Assembly: GCA_013816485.1 (NCBI GenBank) | Contig: JACDEI010000006.1 | Location: 63,139 to 127,138, forward strand | DNA length: 64,000 nt | Direction: 5' to 3' | From: Planctomycetota bacterium | Lineage (GTDB): Bacteria > Planctomycetota > UBA11346 | In this document: positions 9,032 to 17,490 of the stretch, piece by piece | Numbering within the stretch: the first letter of the stretch is position 1 | Layout of the letters: every line of letters begins with the position of its first letter | The notes under the pieces: generated by a model | What the model was told of the DNA's origin: nothing | The model's database searches: none | The model's input: only the letters and a program-made list of their open reading frames with translations | Translations under genes and position numbers: made by a program

Positions 9032-11641
9032 ATGTCCCTCGTCGCACGCACCTGGCTCATCCTCGCGCTGGTCGCGGCACTGCTGGCCTATGGCGGCTCC
9101 GGCGACCTGGTGCGGCCGCTGCTGAGCATCGCCATTGCGGTCGCGCTGCTGTTGGTGGCATTCAGTCTGCGTCCGCAGTTCCACCGGCCGCCGCTCGCCT
9201 GGATCGCGTTGCTGTTCCTGCCGCCGCTCGCCATCGCCCTGCTGCAAGTGCTGCCGCTGGGGTGGCACCATCCGTGGATTGCTGAGGACCTCGTCGCCCT
9301 CGGCACCAGCGCGACGGTGTGGAGCATCGACGCCAATGCCTCCATCGCTGCGCTGGTGTGGCTCGCGACACTGGCCGGCCTGGCGCTGACGGTGTGTCTG
9401 CTGGCGCGCGGCGAGCGCGTGCGCGCACTCGCCGAGGTGCTGATCGGCGTGGCCGCGTGCACCGCCATCCTGGGATTGTGCCTAGCGCTCACCGCCACGC
9501 CGTGGCCAAGTTCGACCTCACTCACGCGCACGCGCGGACCGTTCATCTATCCCAACCACGCGGCGGCGTTCTGGGCCGCGTGTCTGCCGCTCGCGACGCT
9601 GATCGCGCACCGGCATGGTGGCATGTGGCGCTGGAGTGCAGTGGCGGTGCTGGGCGTCGCCCTGCTGCTCTCGGGCTCGCGAGGCGGCATCCTGGTCGCC
9701 ACGCTGGTGATGCTGCCGCTCGCCGTGCTGGTGCTGCCGCGCAAACGGCGCTGGTGGTGGGCCGTCAGCGGAGCATTAGCGATCGGCGCGTGGTTGTGGC
9801 TGATCGGACTCGGCGACGTGGCCGACAAGTTCACCCGTCTGCGCGGTGCCGAGGGCGTGACGCTCAACGGACGCGTGACCATGTGGCAGGCGGCGTTGCC
9901 GGTGATCGTCGATGCCGGTGCCCTCGGCAGCGGCGGCAACACCACCATCCCGGCCTACCGCCGCAGCGGCGATCCGTTCTTCGCCGATCTGCTGGTCGAC
10001 CACCTGCACAGCGATCCGCTCGAATGGTGGCTGGAGTACGGTTGGCTCGGCCTGGTGGTGGGCCTCGCGGCGCTCGCCGCCACGCTGGTGCGACTGCGAC
10101 CGCGCGCCGGCACCTGGGATGACCCTGGGCGGCGCGTCCTGATCCTCGGTGCGGGCGCAGGTCTGCTGATCCTGGGATTACACGCCTGCGGCGATTTCAT
10201 CTGGCACAGTCCGGCGGTGGCGATGACCGGCGTGCTGCTGTTTTGTGTGCTGGCACTGGCCGGGCATCCGGGCCGGGAGCCGGCGCGCGCACGCGCACGC
10301 GACCAGGCCCTCTGCGCCGCCGCCGCCGGCGTGCTGGTGATCGGCGCGTGGTACGCCTGGGATTGGCATGTGAGCGAACTGCGTGCACGCGACGTCGAAC
10401 GCTTGGCGCGCGCACGCTACGCTGCCGGGTTGCCACTCGACGGCGCCGAAGCGGTGACGCGTGCACTGGCCACCACGCCGGCGAGCGTGCGACTGGCGTT
10501 AACCCGCGCGTGGTTGGCGCACGCCGCCGAGGATCTGACACAAGCACAGGCACGCCTGGCCGACGCCGCGCGGTTGGCACCAGGGGATGCCTCGGCGTGG
10601 GCGCAGCGTGCGCTGCTGGCGGCGCGTACCGGCGATGCCCAGGGCGCCAGCGTGGCACTGCGCCGCGCGTTGGCATGGGCGCCGGCGTGGCCCGACATCC
10701 AGCAGACCGCGCTCATGCTGGTGGCGCGGCAGACCACCGCCGGCCAGGAGCTGCTGCCAGCGGAACAGACCGCCGCCATCGTCACTGCGGTGCTCGCCAG
10801 CGATCACGCACAACCGCGCTGGTTCTTCCCCCTCGCCGTCCAGGTGCTGGGCGAGGACCAGGTGCTGATGGCGCTGCGCAGCGCCGGTCCACGGCTGGCC
10901 CAGGCGAGCGAACCGTGGCTCGCCAAGCACGGCCCGGTGGCGGACTGGATGGCGCTGCGCCGACGCGTGGCCCCGGCGAACACGCGCTATCCGGCGGTGC
11001 TCAGCCCTGTGCTCGACCAACTGCTGGGAGCCGGCACGTGGCAACCGCAGGTGCCGGTGGAGCGCGAGGAACGCCGCGACCTGGGTGAGCTGCTGACCAC
11101 CGCCGGCCTGCCGGTCCCCTCGCTGTTGGCCACCACGCTTGAGCATGATGGCGCACCGTGGGCACGCTGGGCGCGTCCGCTCGATGTGCTCGATCAGGAA
11201 ACCCGCCGCGACGTGGCGTTGTTGCTGCGCAGCGAACTGCACCGTGGTTGGGCGCGGCTGTGGGCTGATCGCCTGGCGCTCAGCACCCGGGCGCTCGCCG
11301 GCGACAGTGCGATGATCACGCGTGACTGCCCACCGCCCGTGCTCGCGCGCCTAGCCGACGTCGCGCCCTACGGCGACGCCGCTCAGGTCGTCGACCCGAC
11401 GCTGCGCCGCCGCGCACTGCTGTTGTTGGAACGTTGGCGCGGTTGGGAATGGCAGGAATTGCCGGGTGCCGGACGTTGGGCGTGGTGGTACGGCGATGGC
11501 AGCGGTCAGGCGCTGGTCGGCAATGAACGTTGGACCGGCTTGGTCGTCGATGGCGAATGGCGCGGATGGATCCGCGGAAACCAGGATCTCGCGCCACTGC
11601 TGGGCACCGGACTGAAACGAGTGGTGTTGTTGGATCTGTAA
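9032..11641 (+). CDS. O-antigen ligase / Wzy-like polymerase with C-terminal TPR region
   Basis: The 869-residue membrane protein has about eleven hydrophobic helices in the first 450 residues. The Wzy_C-type region includes GPFIYPNHAAAFWA, LLLSGSRGGILVA and, in the large periplasmic loop, HLHSDPLEWWLEYGWLGLV, where the H.(N/D)..L...E.G..G pattern typical of ligases and polymerases is visible. The C-terminal half is soluble and rich in alanine helices that look like tetratricopeptide repeats (AEAVTRALATTPASVRLALT, ARLADAARLAPGDASAWAQ). Such proteins join or polymerise lipid-linked glycans on the periplasmic side. Ligase and polymerase cannot be told apart by sequence alone. It follows the Wzc-type gene in the same direction. 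Confidence 0.85.
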   Translation: MSLVARTWLILALVAALLAYGGSGDLVRPLLSIAIAVALLLVAFSLRPQFHRPPLAWIALLFLPPLAIALLQVLPLGWHHPWIAEDLVALGTSATVWSIDANASIAALVWLATLAGLALTVCLLARGERVRALAEVLIGVAACTAILGLCLALTATPWPSSTSLTRTRGPFIYPNHAAAFWAACLPLATLIAHRHGGMWRWSAVAVLGVALLLSGSRGGILVATLVMLPLAVLVLPRKRRWWWAVSGALAIGAWLWLIGLGDVADKFTRLRGAEGVTLNGRVTMWQAALPVIVDAGALGSGGNTTIPAYRRSGDPFFADLLVDHLHSDPLEWWLEYGWLGLVVGLAALAATLVRLRPRAGTWDDPGRRVLILGAGAGLLILGLHACGDFIWHSPAVAMTGVLLFCVLALAGHPGREPARARARDQALCAAAAGVLVIGAWYAWDWHVSELRARDVERLARARYAAGLPLDGAEAVTRALATTPASVRLALTRAWLAHAAEDLTQAQARLADAARLAPGDASAWAQRALLAARTGDAQGASVALRRALAWAPAWPDIQQTALMLVARQTTAGQELLPAEQTAAIVTAVLASDHAQPRWFFPLAVQVLGEDQVLMALRSAGPRLAQASEPWLAKHGPVADWMALRRRVAPANTRYPAVLSPVLDQLLGAGTWQPQVPVEREERRDLGELLTTAGLPVPSLLATTLEHDGAPWARWARPLDVLDQETRRDVALLLRSELHRGWARLWADRLALSTRALAGDSAMITRDCPPPVLARLADVAPYGDAAQVVDPTLRRRALLLLERWRGWEWQELPGAGRWAWWYGDGSGQALVGNERWTGLVVDGEWRGWIRGNQDLAPLLGTGLKRVVLLDL

Positions 11642-11647
11642 GCCGAC

Positions 11648-11903
11648 GGGCTACAGGCTACGGGCTACGGGCTACGGGCTACGGGCTACGGGCTACGGGC
11701 TACGGGCTACGGGCTACGGGCTACGGGCTACGGGCTACGGGCTACGGGCTACAGGCCACGGGCTACGGGCTACAGACAACAGCAAAACAACACACTGCAG
11801 TCGATCATTCGGACCTGTAGCCTGTAGCCTGTAGCCTGTAGTCTATCTGTAGTCTGTAGCCTGTAGCCTGTAGTCTATCTGTAGTCTGTAGCCTGTAGCC
11901 TGT
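11648..11903. repeat. Heptamer-repeat inverted element between two convergent genes
   Basis: From 11648 to 11775 the heptamer GGCTACG (variants GGCTACA, GGCCACG) is repeated about 17 times. After a 37-base spacer, 11813-11903 carries the complementary word CCTGTAG repeated, including two copies of a longer unit with CTGTAGTCTATCTGTAGT. The two halves can form a long imperfect stem. Both flanking genes end here (11641 on the plus strand, 11916 on the minus strand), so the element is a candidate bidirectional terminator. Confidence 0.85.
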
Positions 11904-11915
11904 CGCCCATCCCCG

Positions 11916-12344
11916 TTACTTCTTCCCCCCCGACTGCTTGCCGTTGAAATTGCGCGCGGTCGGGTCGATGTCTTTTTCGCGCCGCGTGATGCTGCCGCGT
12001 ACCTCGCCGTCGCCCATCACTGCGCCGTCGATCTCGATCTTGGCACCGTCCTTGGCCACCGCTGAACCGCTGAACTTGGTCTCGCTGACGACGCCTTTGG
12101 AATTGGCCTTCACCTTGGCTTTGTAGGCGATCTCCAACTCGCCGAGCGAGGTGATGGTCAGCTTCCCCTCCTTGAAGGTCAGCTTCTCCTTGGGTTTCTT
12201 GTCCTCGGTCGGGAAGACGATGGTGTAGATGCGGCCATCGAGATCGGGTTCTGGCAGCGGTTTCTTCTCGGCGGCGGGACAGAGCGTCACGGTGAGCAAC
12301 AGCAGCAGCGACATCCACCACGAACGCGAGATCTGGACCAGCAT
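11916..12344 (-). CDS. Small secreted protein of unknown function
   Basis: The ATG at 12344 has a strong ribosome binding site (CAGGAGAAAGCCC before ATG) and gives 142 residues; upstream in-frame codons are ignored. A signal peptide (SWWMSLLLLLTVTLCPAA) is followed by a lysine-rich, beta-strand-rich body: GRIYTIVFPTEDKKPKEK, KLTITSLGELEIAYKAKVK, then KIEIDGAVMGDGEVRGSI. The last part resembles a short beta-barrel with a strand reporting modification of the sequence. I do not recognise a family. It is likely periplasmic. Confidence 0.7.
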   Translation of the reverse strand: MLVQISRSWWMSLLLLLTVTLCPAAEKKPLPEPDLDGRIYTIVFPTEDKKPKEKLTFKEGKLTITSLGELEIAYKAKVKANSKGVVSETKFSGSAVAKDGAKIEIDGAVMGDGEVRGSITRREKDIDPTARNFNGKQSGGKK

Positions 12345-12467
12345 GGGCTTTCTCCTGGAGGGTATGACCATCGGATGACAGGACTCAGTGGCAACCGCCG
12401 GCCGCGGCAACCGTCGACCAGCGCGCCTGCAACCGTCTTCATTCTGGATAAAAAACTGCGCCGAATC

Positions 12468-12631
12468 GCTCAGAAGCTGTCTAGAAAGGCAGGGCCGACA
12501 TGGAGGACCGGAGGACCGGAGGAAGACAGAGCTGCGGAACCTCGCATGTTCACCGACACTTCGTTTCTAGCCTCTCTCCGGTTCTCCGGTCCTCCATGTG
12601 AATTTCGGTCTTTCAAGACAGCTTCTCAGAC
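12468..12631. repeat. Nested hairpin after bshA (GGAGGACC words)
   Basis: The gap 12345-12648 holds no gene. An outer stem pairs GCTCAGAAGCTGTCTAGAAAGG (12468-12489) with CTTTCAAGACAGCTTCTCAGAC (12610-12631). An inner stem pairs CATGGAGGACCGGAGGACCGG (from 12500) with CCGGTTCTCCGGTCCTCCATG (ending 12598). The inner arm is a tandem GGAGGACC/ACCGGAGG word. It lies just after the bshA stop on the minus strand, so it would fold in the bshA mRNA 3' end. The plan is that of the other elements but the words are different. Confidence 0.8.
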
Positions 12632-12648
12632 ATGTCGGAGAAAGTCGC

Positions 12649-13797
12649 TTAGTGGGTGGCAAGCAGGCCGAGCAACGCCCGTTCGTAGACATCGATGATC
12701 GGCTTCGGCGCGAACAACTCGGCACGTGTGCGCGCGGCACGGCGCATGGCCTGGTAACGCGGCTCATCCATCAGCAGGTCCGCGGCCGTGCTGCCCAGGC
12801 AGTGATCGGTTCCTTCCGGGCAGAGCAGGCCGGTGACGCCGTCCTCGACCACCTCGGGCAGACCGCCGGCGTGGTAACCCAGCACTGGCACGCCGCAGGC
12901 CATCGCTTCGAGCGCGGAGAGACCGAAGCTCTCAGCGCGCGACGGCAGCAGGAACAGATCGCTCGCCTGCAGGATCGGTTCGGGTTTTTGCTGTCCGAGC
13001 AGGCGCAGATCGTCGCGGATGCCGAGCTCACGCGCGAGGTGTTCGGCCTTCGGCAGTTCTGGGCCATCACCGACCAGCACCAGCACCGCTTTCATGCGCT
13101 GACGCAGCACGCTGAAAGCGCGCACCACTTCTTCGACACGTTTCACCGGGCGGAAGTTCGACACGTGGGTGATGACCTTGTAACCCTCGGGCGCAAGGTT
13201 GGCGCGCCACGGTTGCGCCGGATCCGGTTTGAAGCGATCGAGATCGACAAAGTTGGGGATCGCCTGGATGCGGCCCTTGGGCACGTGGAACCACTGTTCG
13301 GTTTCACGCGCCAGCCATTCGCTCGGCGTGGTGATGAGGTCCTGTTTGGCGATGGCGAAGCGGGTGATCTCGTAGAAGCCGCGCTCGCGCCCGACCAGCG
13401 TGATGTCGGTGCCGTGCAGGGTGCAGGCGAGTTTGACATCGCAGCGGCCCTTGCCGTTCGGGCGACCACATTCGCGCAGCACCTGCTGCGCCTGCCACGC
13501 CGCCGCCGCGTGCGGAATGGCATAGTGCGAATGGATGATCTCGACGCCGTGTTCCTCGACCACCTCGATCAGTTTGTTGGTCAGGTTGAGGGTGTACGGC
13601 GGATGGCGGAACAACGGGTATTCACCGACGTCCACCGCATGGAAACGCAGGTTCGGCAACGGGCGGTCCATACGAAACGGCAGTTCATAAGACACCACAT
13701 GCACATCGTGCCCACGTTCAGCGAGGTGGATCGCCACCTCGGTCGCGACCACACCGCTGCCGCCGTAGGTCGGATAACAGACGATGGCGAGTTTCAT
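12649..13797 (-). CDS. bshA: N-acetyl-alpha-D-glucosaminyl L-malate synthase, bacillithiol biosynthesis
   Basis: From the ATG at 13797 the protein is 382 residues, the normal BshA length; the open frame upstream has no family match. It opens with MKLAIVCYPTYGGSGVVATE, highly typical of BshA, then AVDVGEYPLFRHPPYTLNLT. The GT-B C-terminal half has THVSNFRPVKRVEEVV and the nucleotide-sugar motif AESFGLSALEAMACGVPVLG. BshA transfers GlcNAc from UDP-GlcNAc to L-malate, the first step of bacillithiol synthesis in the cytoplasm. No bshB or bshC is in the window. A capsule glycosyltransferase role is possible from context but the N-terminal signature argues for BshA. Confidence 0.88.
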   Translation of the reverse strand: MKLAIVCYPTYGGSGVVATEVAIHLAERGHDVHVVSYELPFRMDRPLPNLRFHAVDVGEYPLFRHPPYTLNLTNKLIEVVEEHGVEIIHSHYAIPHAAAAWQAQQVLRECGRPNGKGRCDVKLACTLHGTDITLVGRERGFYEITRFAIAKQDLITTPSEWLARETEQWFHVPKGRIQAIPNFVDLDRFKPDPAQPWRANLAPEGYKVITHVSNFRPVKRVEEVVRAFSVLRQRMKAVLVLVGDGPELPKAEHLARELGIRDDLRLLGQQKPEPILQASDLFLLPSRAESFGLSALEAMACGVPVLGYHAGGLPEVVEDGVTGLLCPEGTDHCLGSTAADLLMDEPRYQAMRRAARTRAELFAPKPIIDVYERALLGLLATH

Positions 13798-13816
13798 GTC
13801 CGTCCCGCAACGGGAC

Positions 13817-14045
13817 GGAAGCGGCGAGCTGCGTGCTGCGAGTTGCGAGTTGGGACAGCCGACACGACTCGGGCGCAAGGTGCGGGCCCAGAGATACTTT
13901 TTCGCCCAACGATGCGATGATCCACGCTGCACATTGCGTGACTTTTTCCGGACTCGTAGCTCGCAGCTCGTAGCTCGCAGCTCGTAACTCGTAGCTCGCA
14001 GCTCGTAGCTCGTAGCTCGCAGCTCGCAGCTCGTAGCTCGTAGCT
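13817..14045. repeat. Heptamer inverted element (GCGAGTT / CGTAGCT) after the PEGA lipoprotein gene
   Basis: At 13817-13852 heptamers of the GCGAGTT/GCGAGCT type repeat; at 13955-14045 about a dozen heptamers CGTAGCT/CGCAGCT repeat up to the stop codon of the lipoprotein gene. The reverse complement of the right block (AGCTACG, AGCTGCG) matches the left block imperfectly, giving a stem with about 100 bases of loop. The loop holds no gene. The right block overlaps the end of the lipoprotein gene by one base. Confidence 0.75.
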
Positions 14046-14932
14046 CACTTGCCCTCGCCGCCCGTCACCTTCGGCTCCAGCGCCGGTTGAATCTTCATCC
14101 CCGACACCGGCACCAGCTTGCGCGACCACGGCTGGAAACCCTGGCGTTCGATGCTGATGGTGACTTCCTTGCCCGGCGGCAACGGGATCACCTGCGGCGT
14201 GGTGCCGCGGAAGGCGCCGTCGATCAGGATGTCGGCTTTCGATGGTTCGCTGTCGATCGCGACCTCCACCAGGTTGATGGCGTTGGGCACCACCTGCTTC
14301 GGCACGTTGCGCAGTTCCGGATGGTCGGCGAGGTAATCGCGCACCAGGCCAGACGCGGTGCTGAGCGCCTGCCAGGTGGCGAGGCTTTCGGGTTCGTTCG
14401 ACTGACCCGTGAACTTGGCGCGCTTTTGCACCGGCGATTCACCGCGGATCTGGCGGCTGAGCACGATACGTCCATCGATGTCGACCACCCGCAGTTCGAC
14501 GATGGCGATCTGCCGCTCGGTCGCGCCGTGCACATCGGGATCGCCGGCTTCGCGACGCAGGTCGACGACCCTGGTCACCACCACCAGGTGCGCGCCGCGA
14601 GTGGCGGCGACCCGGCCGCTGTCCCATTCGCTCGACCCAGAATCCGGCAGACTCTCACCCACGCGACCGTCGGCGTTCTTGGCCAGCAGGTCGATGTAGT
14701 TGGCCATCTTGTGCGGCAGTTCGAGGCGACCGTCGGGATAGATGTCGGCGAGTTTGCCGAGCGCGGCCGGAGCGAAGAGCACTATCCGCTGATCGCCGCC
14801 GGCCTGTTCGACGGTCACCGCCTCGGGTTTCGCGGCAGCGGCGTCGGTCTCCTGCCAGCGATTGGTCTCGCGCATGCAGCCGGTGAAGGACAACGACAGG
14901 AGCACGATCAGGAGCGTGGAGTGGTGTACCAT
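14045..14932 (-). CDS. PEGA-domain lipoprotein
   Basis: The 295-residue protein has a lipoprotein signal ending in the lipobox LSFTGC (Cys about 19). A middle domain (about 50-210) starts RIVLFAPAALGKLADIYPDG, contains GAHLVVVTRVVDL and IAIVELRVVDIDGRIVLS, and resembles periplasmic proteins that bind or sense something in the envelope. The C-terminal PEGA domain (about 222-285) reads VAIDSEPSKADILIDGAFRG, then TPQVIPLPPGKEVTISIERQ. PEGA domains are common in envelope lipoproteins of planctomycetes and myxobacteria. It is divergent from fucU. The specific role is unknown. Confidence 0.8.
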   Translation of the reverse strand: MVHHSTLLIVLLSLSFTGCMRETNRWQETDAAAAKPEAVTVEQAGGDQRIVLFAPAALGKLADIYPDGRLELPHKMANYIDLLAKNADGRVGESLPDSGSSEWDSGRVAATRGAHLVVVTRVVDLRREAGDPDVHGATERQIAIVELRVVDIDGRIVLSRQIRGESPVQKRAKFTGQSNEPESLATWQALSTASGLVRDYLADHPELRNVPKQVVPNAINLVEVAIDSEPSKADILIDGAFRGTTPQVIPLPPGKEVTISIERQGFQPWSRKLVPVSGMKIQPALEPKVTGGEGK

Positions 14933-15102
14933 GGCGGCGGAGTATGGTGTGGACTGCCGGCGCGACCACCCCCGGATCAGGGCTGATCGCCGCTCGTCAC
15001 CCGTCCTTCCCCACCGTCGTATCTGCGCGCCGTGGCGGTGAAAATAACGCCCCAGACCGCGGCGACCTTGCCCCCAGGCGCGAGGCGCTGAGCATCTGCC
15101 GC

Positions 15103-15531
15103 ATGCTGCGTGGAATCTCTCCGCTGATCGGCCCCGACCTGCTGGGCGTCTTGTACCGCATGGGGCATGGCGATGAACTGGTACTGGCAGATGCCCACTT
15201 TCCGGCGGACTCCCTCGCGCGCCGGGTGGTCCGCGCCGATGGTCATCGCATCGCTGACCTGCTCGATGGCATCCTGCCGCTCATCACGCTCGACCGTTAC
15301 GTGGCTTCGCCGACCTTCCTGATGGCCGCGGTCGACGGGGATCGTGCAGATCCGGCGGTGGCCGCGGGATACCAGGCGGTGGTGCGACGGCACCATGCCT
15401 GGACGCCGGACGCCGCCTTCCTGGGACGCGAGTTGTTCTACGAACGGGCGCGCGCCGCCTTCGCCATCGTGGTCACCGGCGAGACCACCCGCTACGGCAA
15501 CCTGATCATCCGCCGCGGCAACGACGCCTGA
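15103..15531 (+). CDS. fucU: L-fucose mutarotase (RbsD/FucU family)
   Basis: The chosen ATG at 15103 gives 142 residues, the usual FucU size; the in-frame extension upstream has no similarity. The start MLRGISPLIGPDLLGVLYRM is followed by GHGDELVLADAHFPADS, which carries the catalytic-region histidine and aspartate. The C-terminus has RELFYERARAAFAIVVTGE and TTRYGNLIIRRG, where the YERA..AFAIV..GE and YGN elements define FucU rather than RbsD. The enzyme interconverts alpha- and beta-L-fucose. No other fucose catabolic gene is present, so with gmd nearby it may serve fucose salvage for surface glycans, which is inference. Confidence 0.9.
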   Translation: MLRGISPLIGPDLLGVLYRMGHGDELVLADAHFPADSLARRVVRADGHRIADLLDGILPLITLDRYVASPTFLMAAVDGDRADPAVAAGYQAVVRRHHAWTPDAAFLGRELFYERARAAFAIVVTGETTRYGNLIIRRGNDA

Positions 15532-15547
15532 GCGCGATTGCGCATTC

Positions 15548-17392
15548 TTACTTGGCGGCTTCTTCCGTTTCAGCGGCGGCGGCGGGTTCGCTTTCGACCT
15601 TGGGCTTGTCCTTGCTGGGCGCCTCTTCGACAACGACGTCCTCACCCACGGTGTGACGCATGACCTCTTCAACCGAGGTCACTCCACGCAGGGCGTTCAT
15701 CAGTCCGGCGCGGCGCAGGGTGATCATGCCGCAATCCATGGCGGCCTTGCGCAGCTCGATGGTTGAGGCACCACCGATAATGACCTTGCGCAGTTCGTCG
15801 CTCATCTCCATCGCTTCGACCAGGGCGAAACGACCCTTGTAGCCGTTGGAGCACAGTGAGCAGCCGACCGGTTTCCATAAGATGATGTTTTCGATCTCCT
15901 CTGGTTTGTAGCCGGACGTCAGCAACTGCTCACGTGTCGGCAGTTCGTCCTTAGTCATCTGCGTCTTGCAGTTCTTGCACAAGCGCCGGCCAAGGCGCTG
16001 TGCCACGATCGCCAGCACGGTCGATGCGGCCAGAAACGGTTCGATGCCCATGTCGACAATACGTGAGATGGTCGAAGGCGCGTCATTGGTGTGCAGCGTG
16101 GAGAGCACCAAGTGACCGGTGAGCGCGGCCTTCACCGCGATCTCGATGGTCTCTTGGTCACGAATTTCACCGATCATGATAGTATCGGGGTCCTGACGCA
16201 GCAGGGCACGTAGCGCCGCGGCGAAGGTCAGACCACGTTTGGGATTCACGTGGCACTGGTTCAGGCCTTCGATCTCGTACTCGACCGGGTCCTCCACGGT
16301 GTTGACGTTGTCTTCCACCGTCATCACTGCGCGCAGACACGAATAGAGCGTGGTCGACTTGCCCGAACCGGTCGGGCCGGTGACCAGCAGCATGCCGTAG
16401 GGCGCACCGATCGCTTTGCGGACGATCTCCAACACTTCGGGTTCGAAGCACAGGCTTTCGAGCGAACCCGCCAAGTTCGATTTATTGAGGATACGCATAC
16501 AGATCTTCTCGCCGTGCACGGTCGGCAGCGAGTTGACACGGATGTCGATCGAGTTGCCGCCCATCTTCACCTGGATGCGGCCGTCCTGCGGTTTGCCGCG
16601 TTCGGCGATGTTCATGGTGTCGGTCATGATCTTGACGCGCGAGACCATGGCGTTCTGGATCTTCTTCGGCGGACTGAACATCTCGTGCAGCACGCCGTCC
16701 ATGCGGAAGCGCACACGCACACGTTTTTCGAACGGCTCGATGTGGATGTCAGAAGCGCCCTTTTGGATGGCGCTGGCAATGATGGTGCGCACCAGTTTGA
16801 CCGCCGGGCTTTCGTCGCCTTCGGCAACGTTGATATCGTCGTCCGCCTCTTCTTGCTGCTTGTCTTTAACCGAGAGCTCTTCGCCCTCGTCGCCCATATT
16901 CTCCATCATCTCGGCGACGGCTTTTTCCTGCGCGTGGTAGGAGTTCTCACGTGCCTTGTTGATCGCCCGTTCGGTCGAAACCACCGACAGGATCTGCTTC
17001 TTCACCGACAGCTTGAGGTTGTCGAGCATCACCACGTCGTAGGGATTGGCGACCGCCAACGTCAGGTGATCGCCGATCAGCGCGAGCGGCAATACACCAT
17101 AGAACTTCGACTGCTCTTCGGTGATGATGTCCTCGCCCTTGTTCAGCTCGCGGATGCCATCCAGGTCGATCTTCATCTTGTCGAGGTCGAGCGGTGGCGT
17201 CTGCGAGTCCTCGCCGACCATGCCGAGCAGCGTCATCTCATCGATCAGCGATTCGGCGACCAGTTGCGTGGCCAGCAGCAGGCTCTCCTTAGCGCACTTG
17301 TCGTAGAGCGATTGGAGGGATGCCTCATCTACCAGCCCATGCTTGCGCATGACTGCCGCGAGCTTGCGGTTGTAACCCATAACATTCGCCAT
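15548..17392 (-). CDS. pilB: Type IV pilus assembly ATPase PilB (GspE family)
   Basis: The 614-residue protein has an N-terminal GspE/MshEN-like domain (about 10-150), then an acidic linker. The catalytic core has ASDIHIEPFEKRVRVRFRMD, Walker A GPTGSGKST (about 338-346), the Asp box DNVNTVEDPVEYEI, Walker B IMIGEIRDQET (about 404) and a His box. A zinc-binding tetracysteine follows (LCKNCKT and GCSLCSNGY). The C-terminal extension is Glu/Ala/Lys-rich. It drives pilus extension from the cytoplasmic side. In the N-terminal domain the RLG and LGE motifs expected for c-di-GMP binding are replaced (KLAAVMRKHGL, LLATQLVAESL). It is the last gene of a pilT, MshEN, pilB cluster. Confidence 0.93.
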   Translation of the reverse strand: MANVMGYNRKLAAVMRKHGLVDEASLQSLYDKCAKESLLLATQLVAESLIDEMTLLGMVGEDSQTPPLDLDKMKIDLDGIRELNKGEDIITEEQSKFYGVLPLALIGDHLTLAVANPYDVVMLDNLKLSVKKQILSVVSTERAINKARENSYHAQEKAVAEMMENMGDEGEELSVKDKQQEEADDDINVAEGDESPAVKLVRTIIASAIQKGASDIHIEPFEKRVRVRFRMDGVLHEMFSPPKKIQNAMVSRVKIMTDTMNIAERGKPQDGRIQVKMGGNSIDIRVNSLPTVHGEKICMRILNKSNLAGSLESLCFEPEVLEIVRKAIGAPYGMLLVTGPTGSGKSTTLYSCLRAVMTVEDNVNTVEDPVEYEIEGLNQCHVNPKRGLTFAAALRALLRQDPDTIMIGEIRDQETIEIAVKAALTGHLVLSTLHTNDAPSTISRIVDMGIEPFLAASTVLAIVAQRLGRRLCKNCKTQMTKDELPTREQLLTSGYKPEEIENIILWKPVGCSLCSNGYKGRFALVEAMEMSDELRKVIIGGASTIELRKAAMDCGMITLRRAGLMNALRGVTSVEEVMRHTVGEDVVVEEAPSKDKPKVESEPAAAAETEEAAK

Positions 17393-17416
17393 GGTCTAGA
17401 TCTCCAATCCCGAAAA

Positions 17417-17455
17417 GGTCCGGAAGTCCGGAAGTCCGGAAGTCCGGAAGTCCCG
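17417..17455. repeat. GTCCGGAA octamer tandem repeat
   Basis: The word GTCCGGAA is repeated four times and bounded by GGTCC and GTCCCG. Each unit contains the palindrome TCCGGA, so the block can self-pair. It lies between the MshEN gene stop (17491) and the pilB start (17392), and so could attenuate or process transcription inside the pilus cluster. Confidence 0.8.
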
Positions 17456-17490
17456 TGCTTCCACGTTATGGATGCAAACGATGTCCGTCG

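Noticed and set aside
11530..11820. Open frame with a repeated ATGYGLR peptide across the GGCTACG repeats
   Set aside because: It arises only because the heptamer repeat has no stop in that frame; it overlaps the end of the ligase gene in another frame and has no ribosome binding site.
17417..17455. Operator for the pilus genes
   Set aside because: Four exact GTCCGGAA copies look like the other tandem-word elements at gene ends; there is no evidence for a binding protein.
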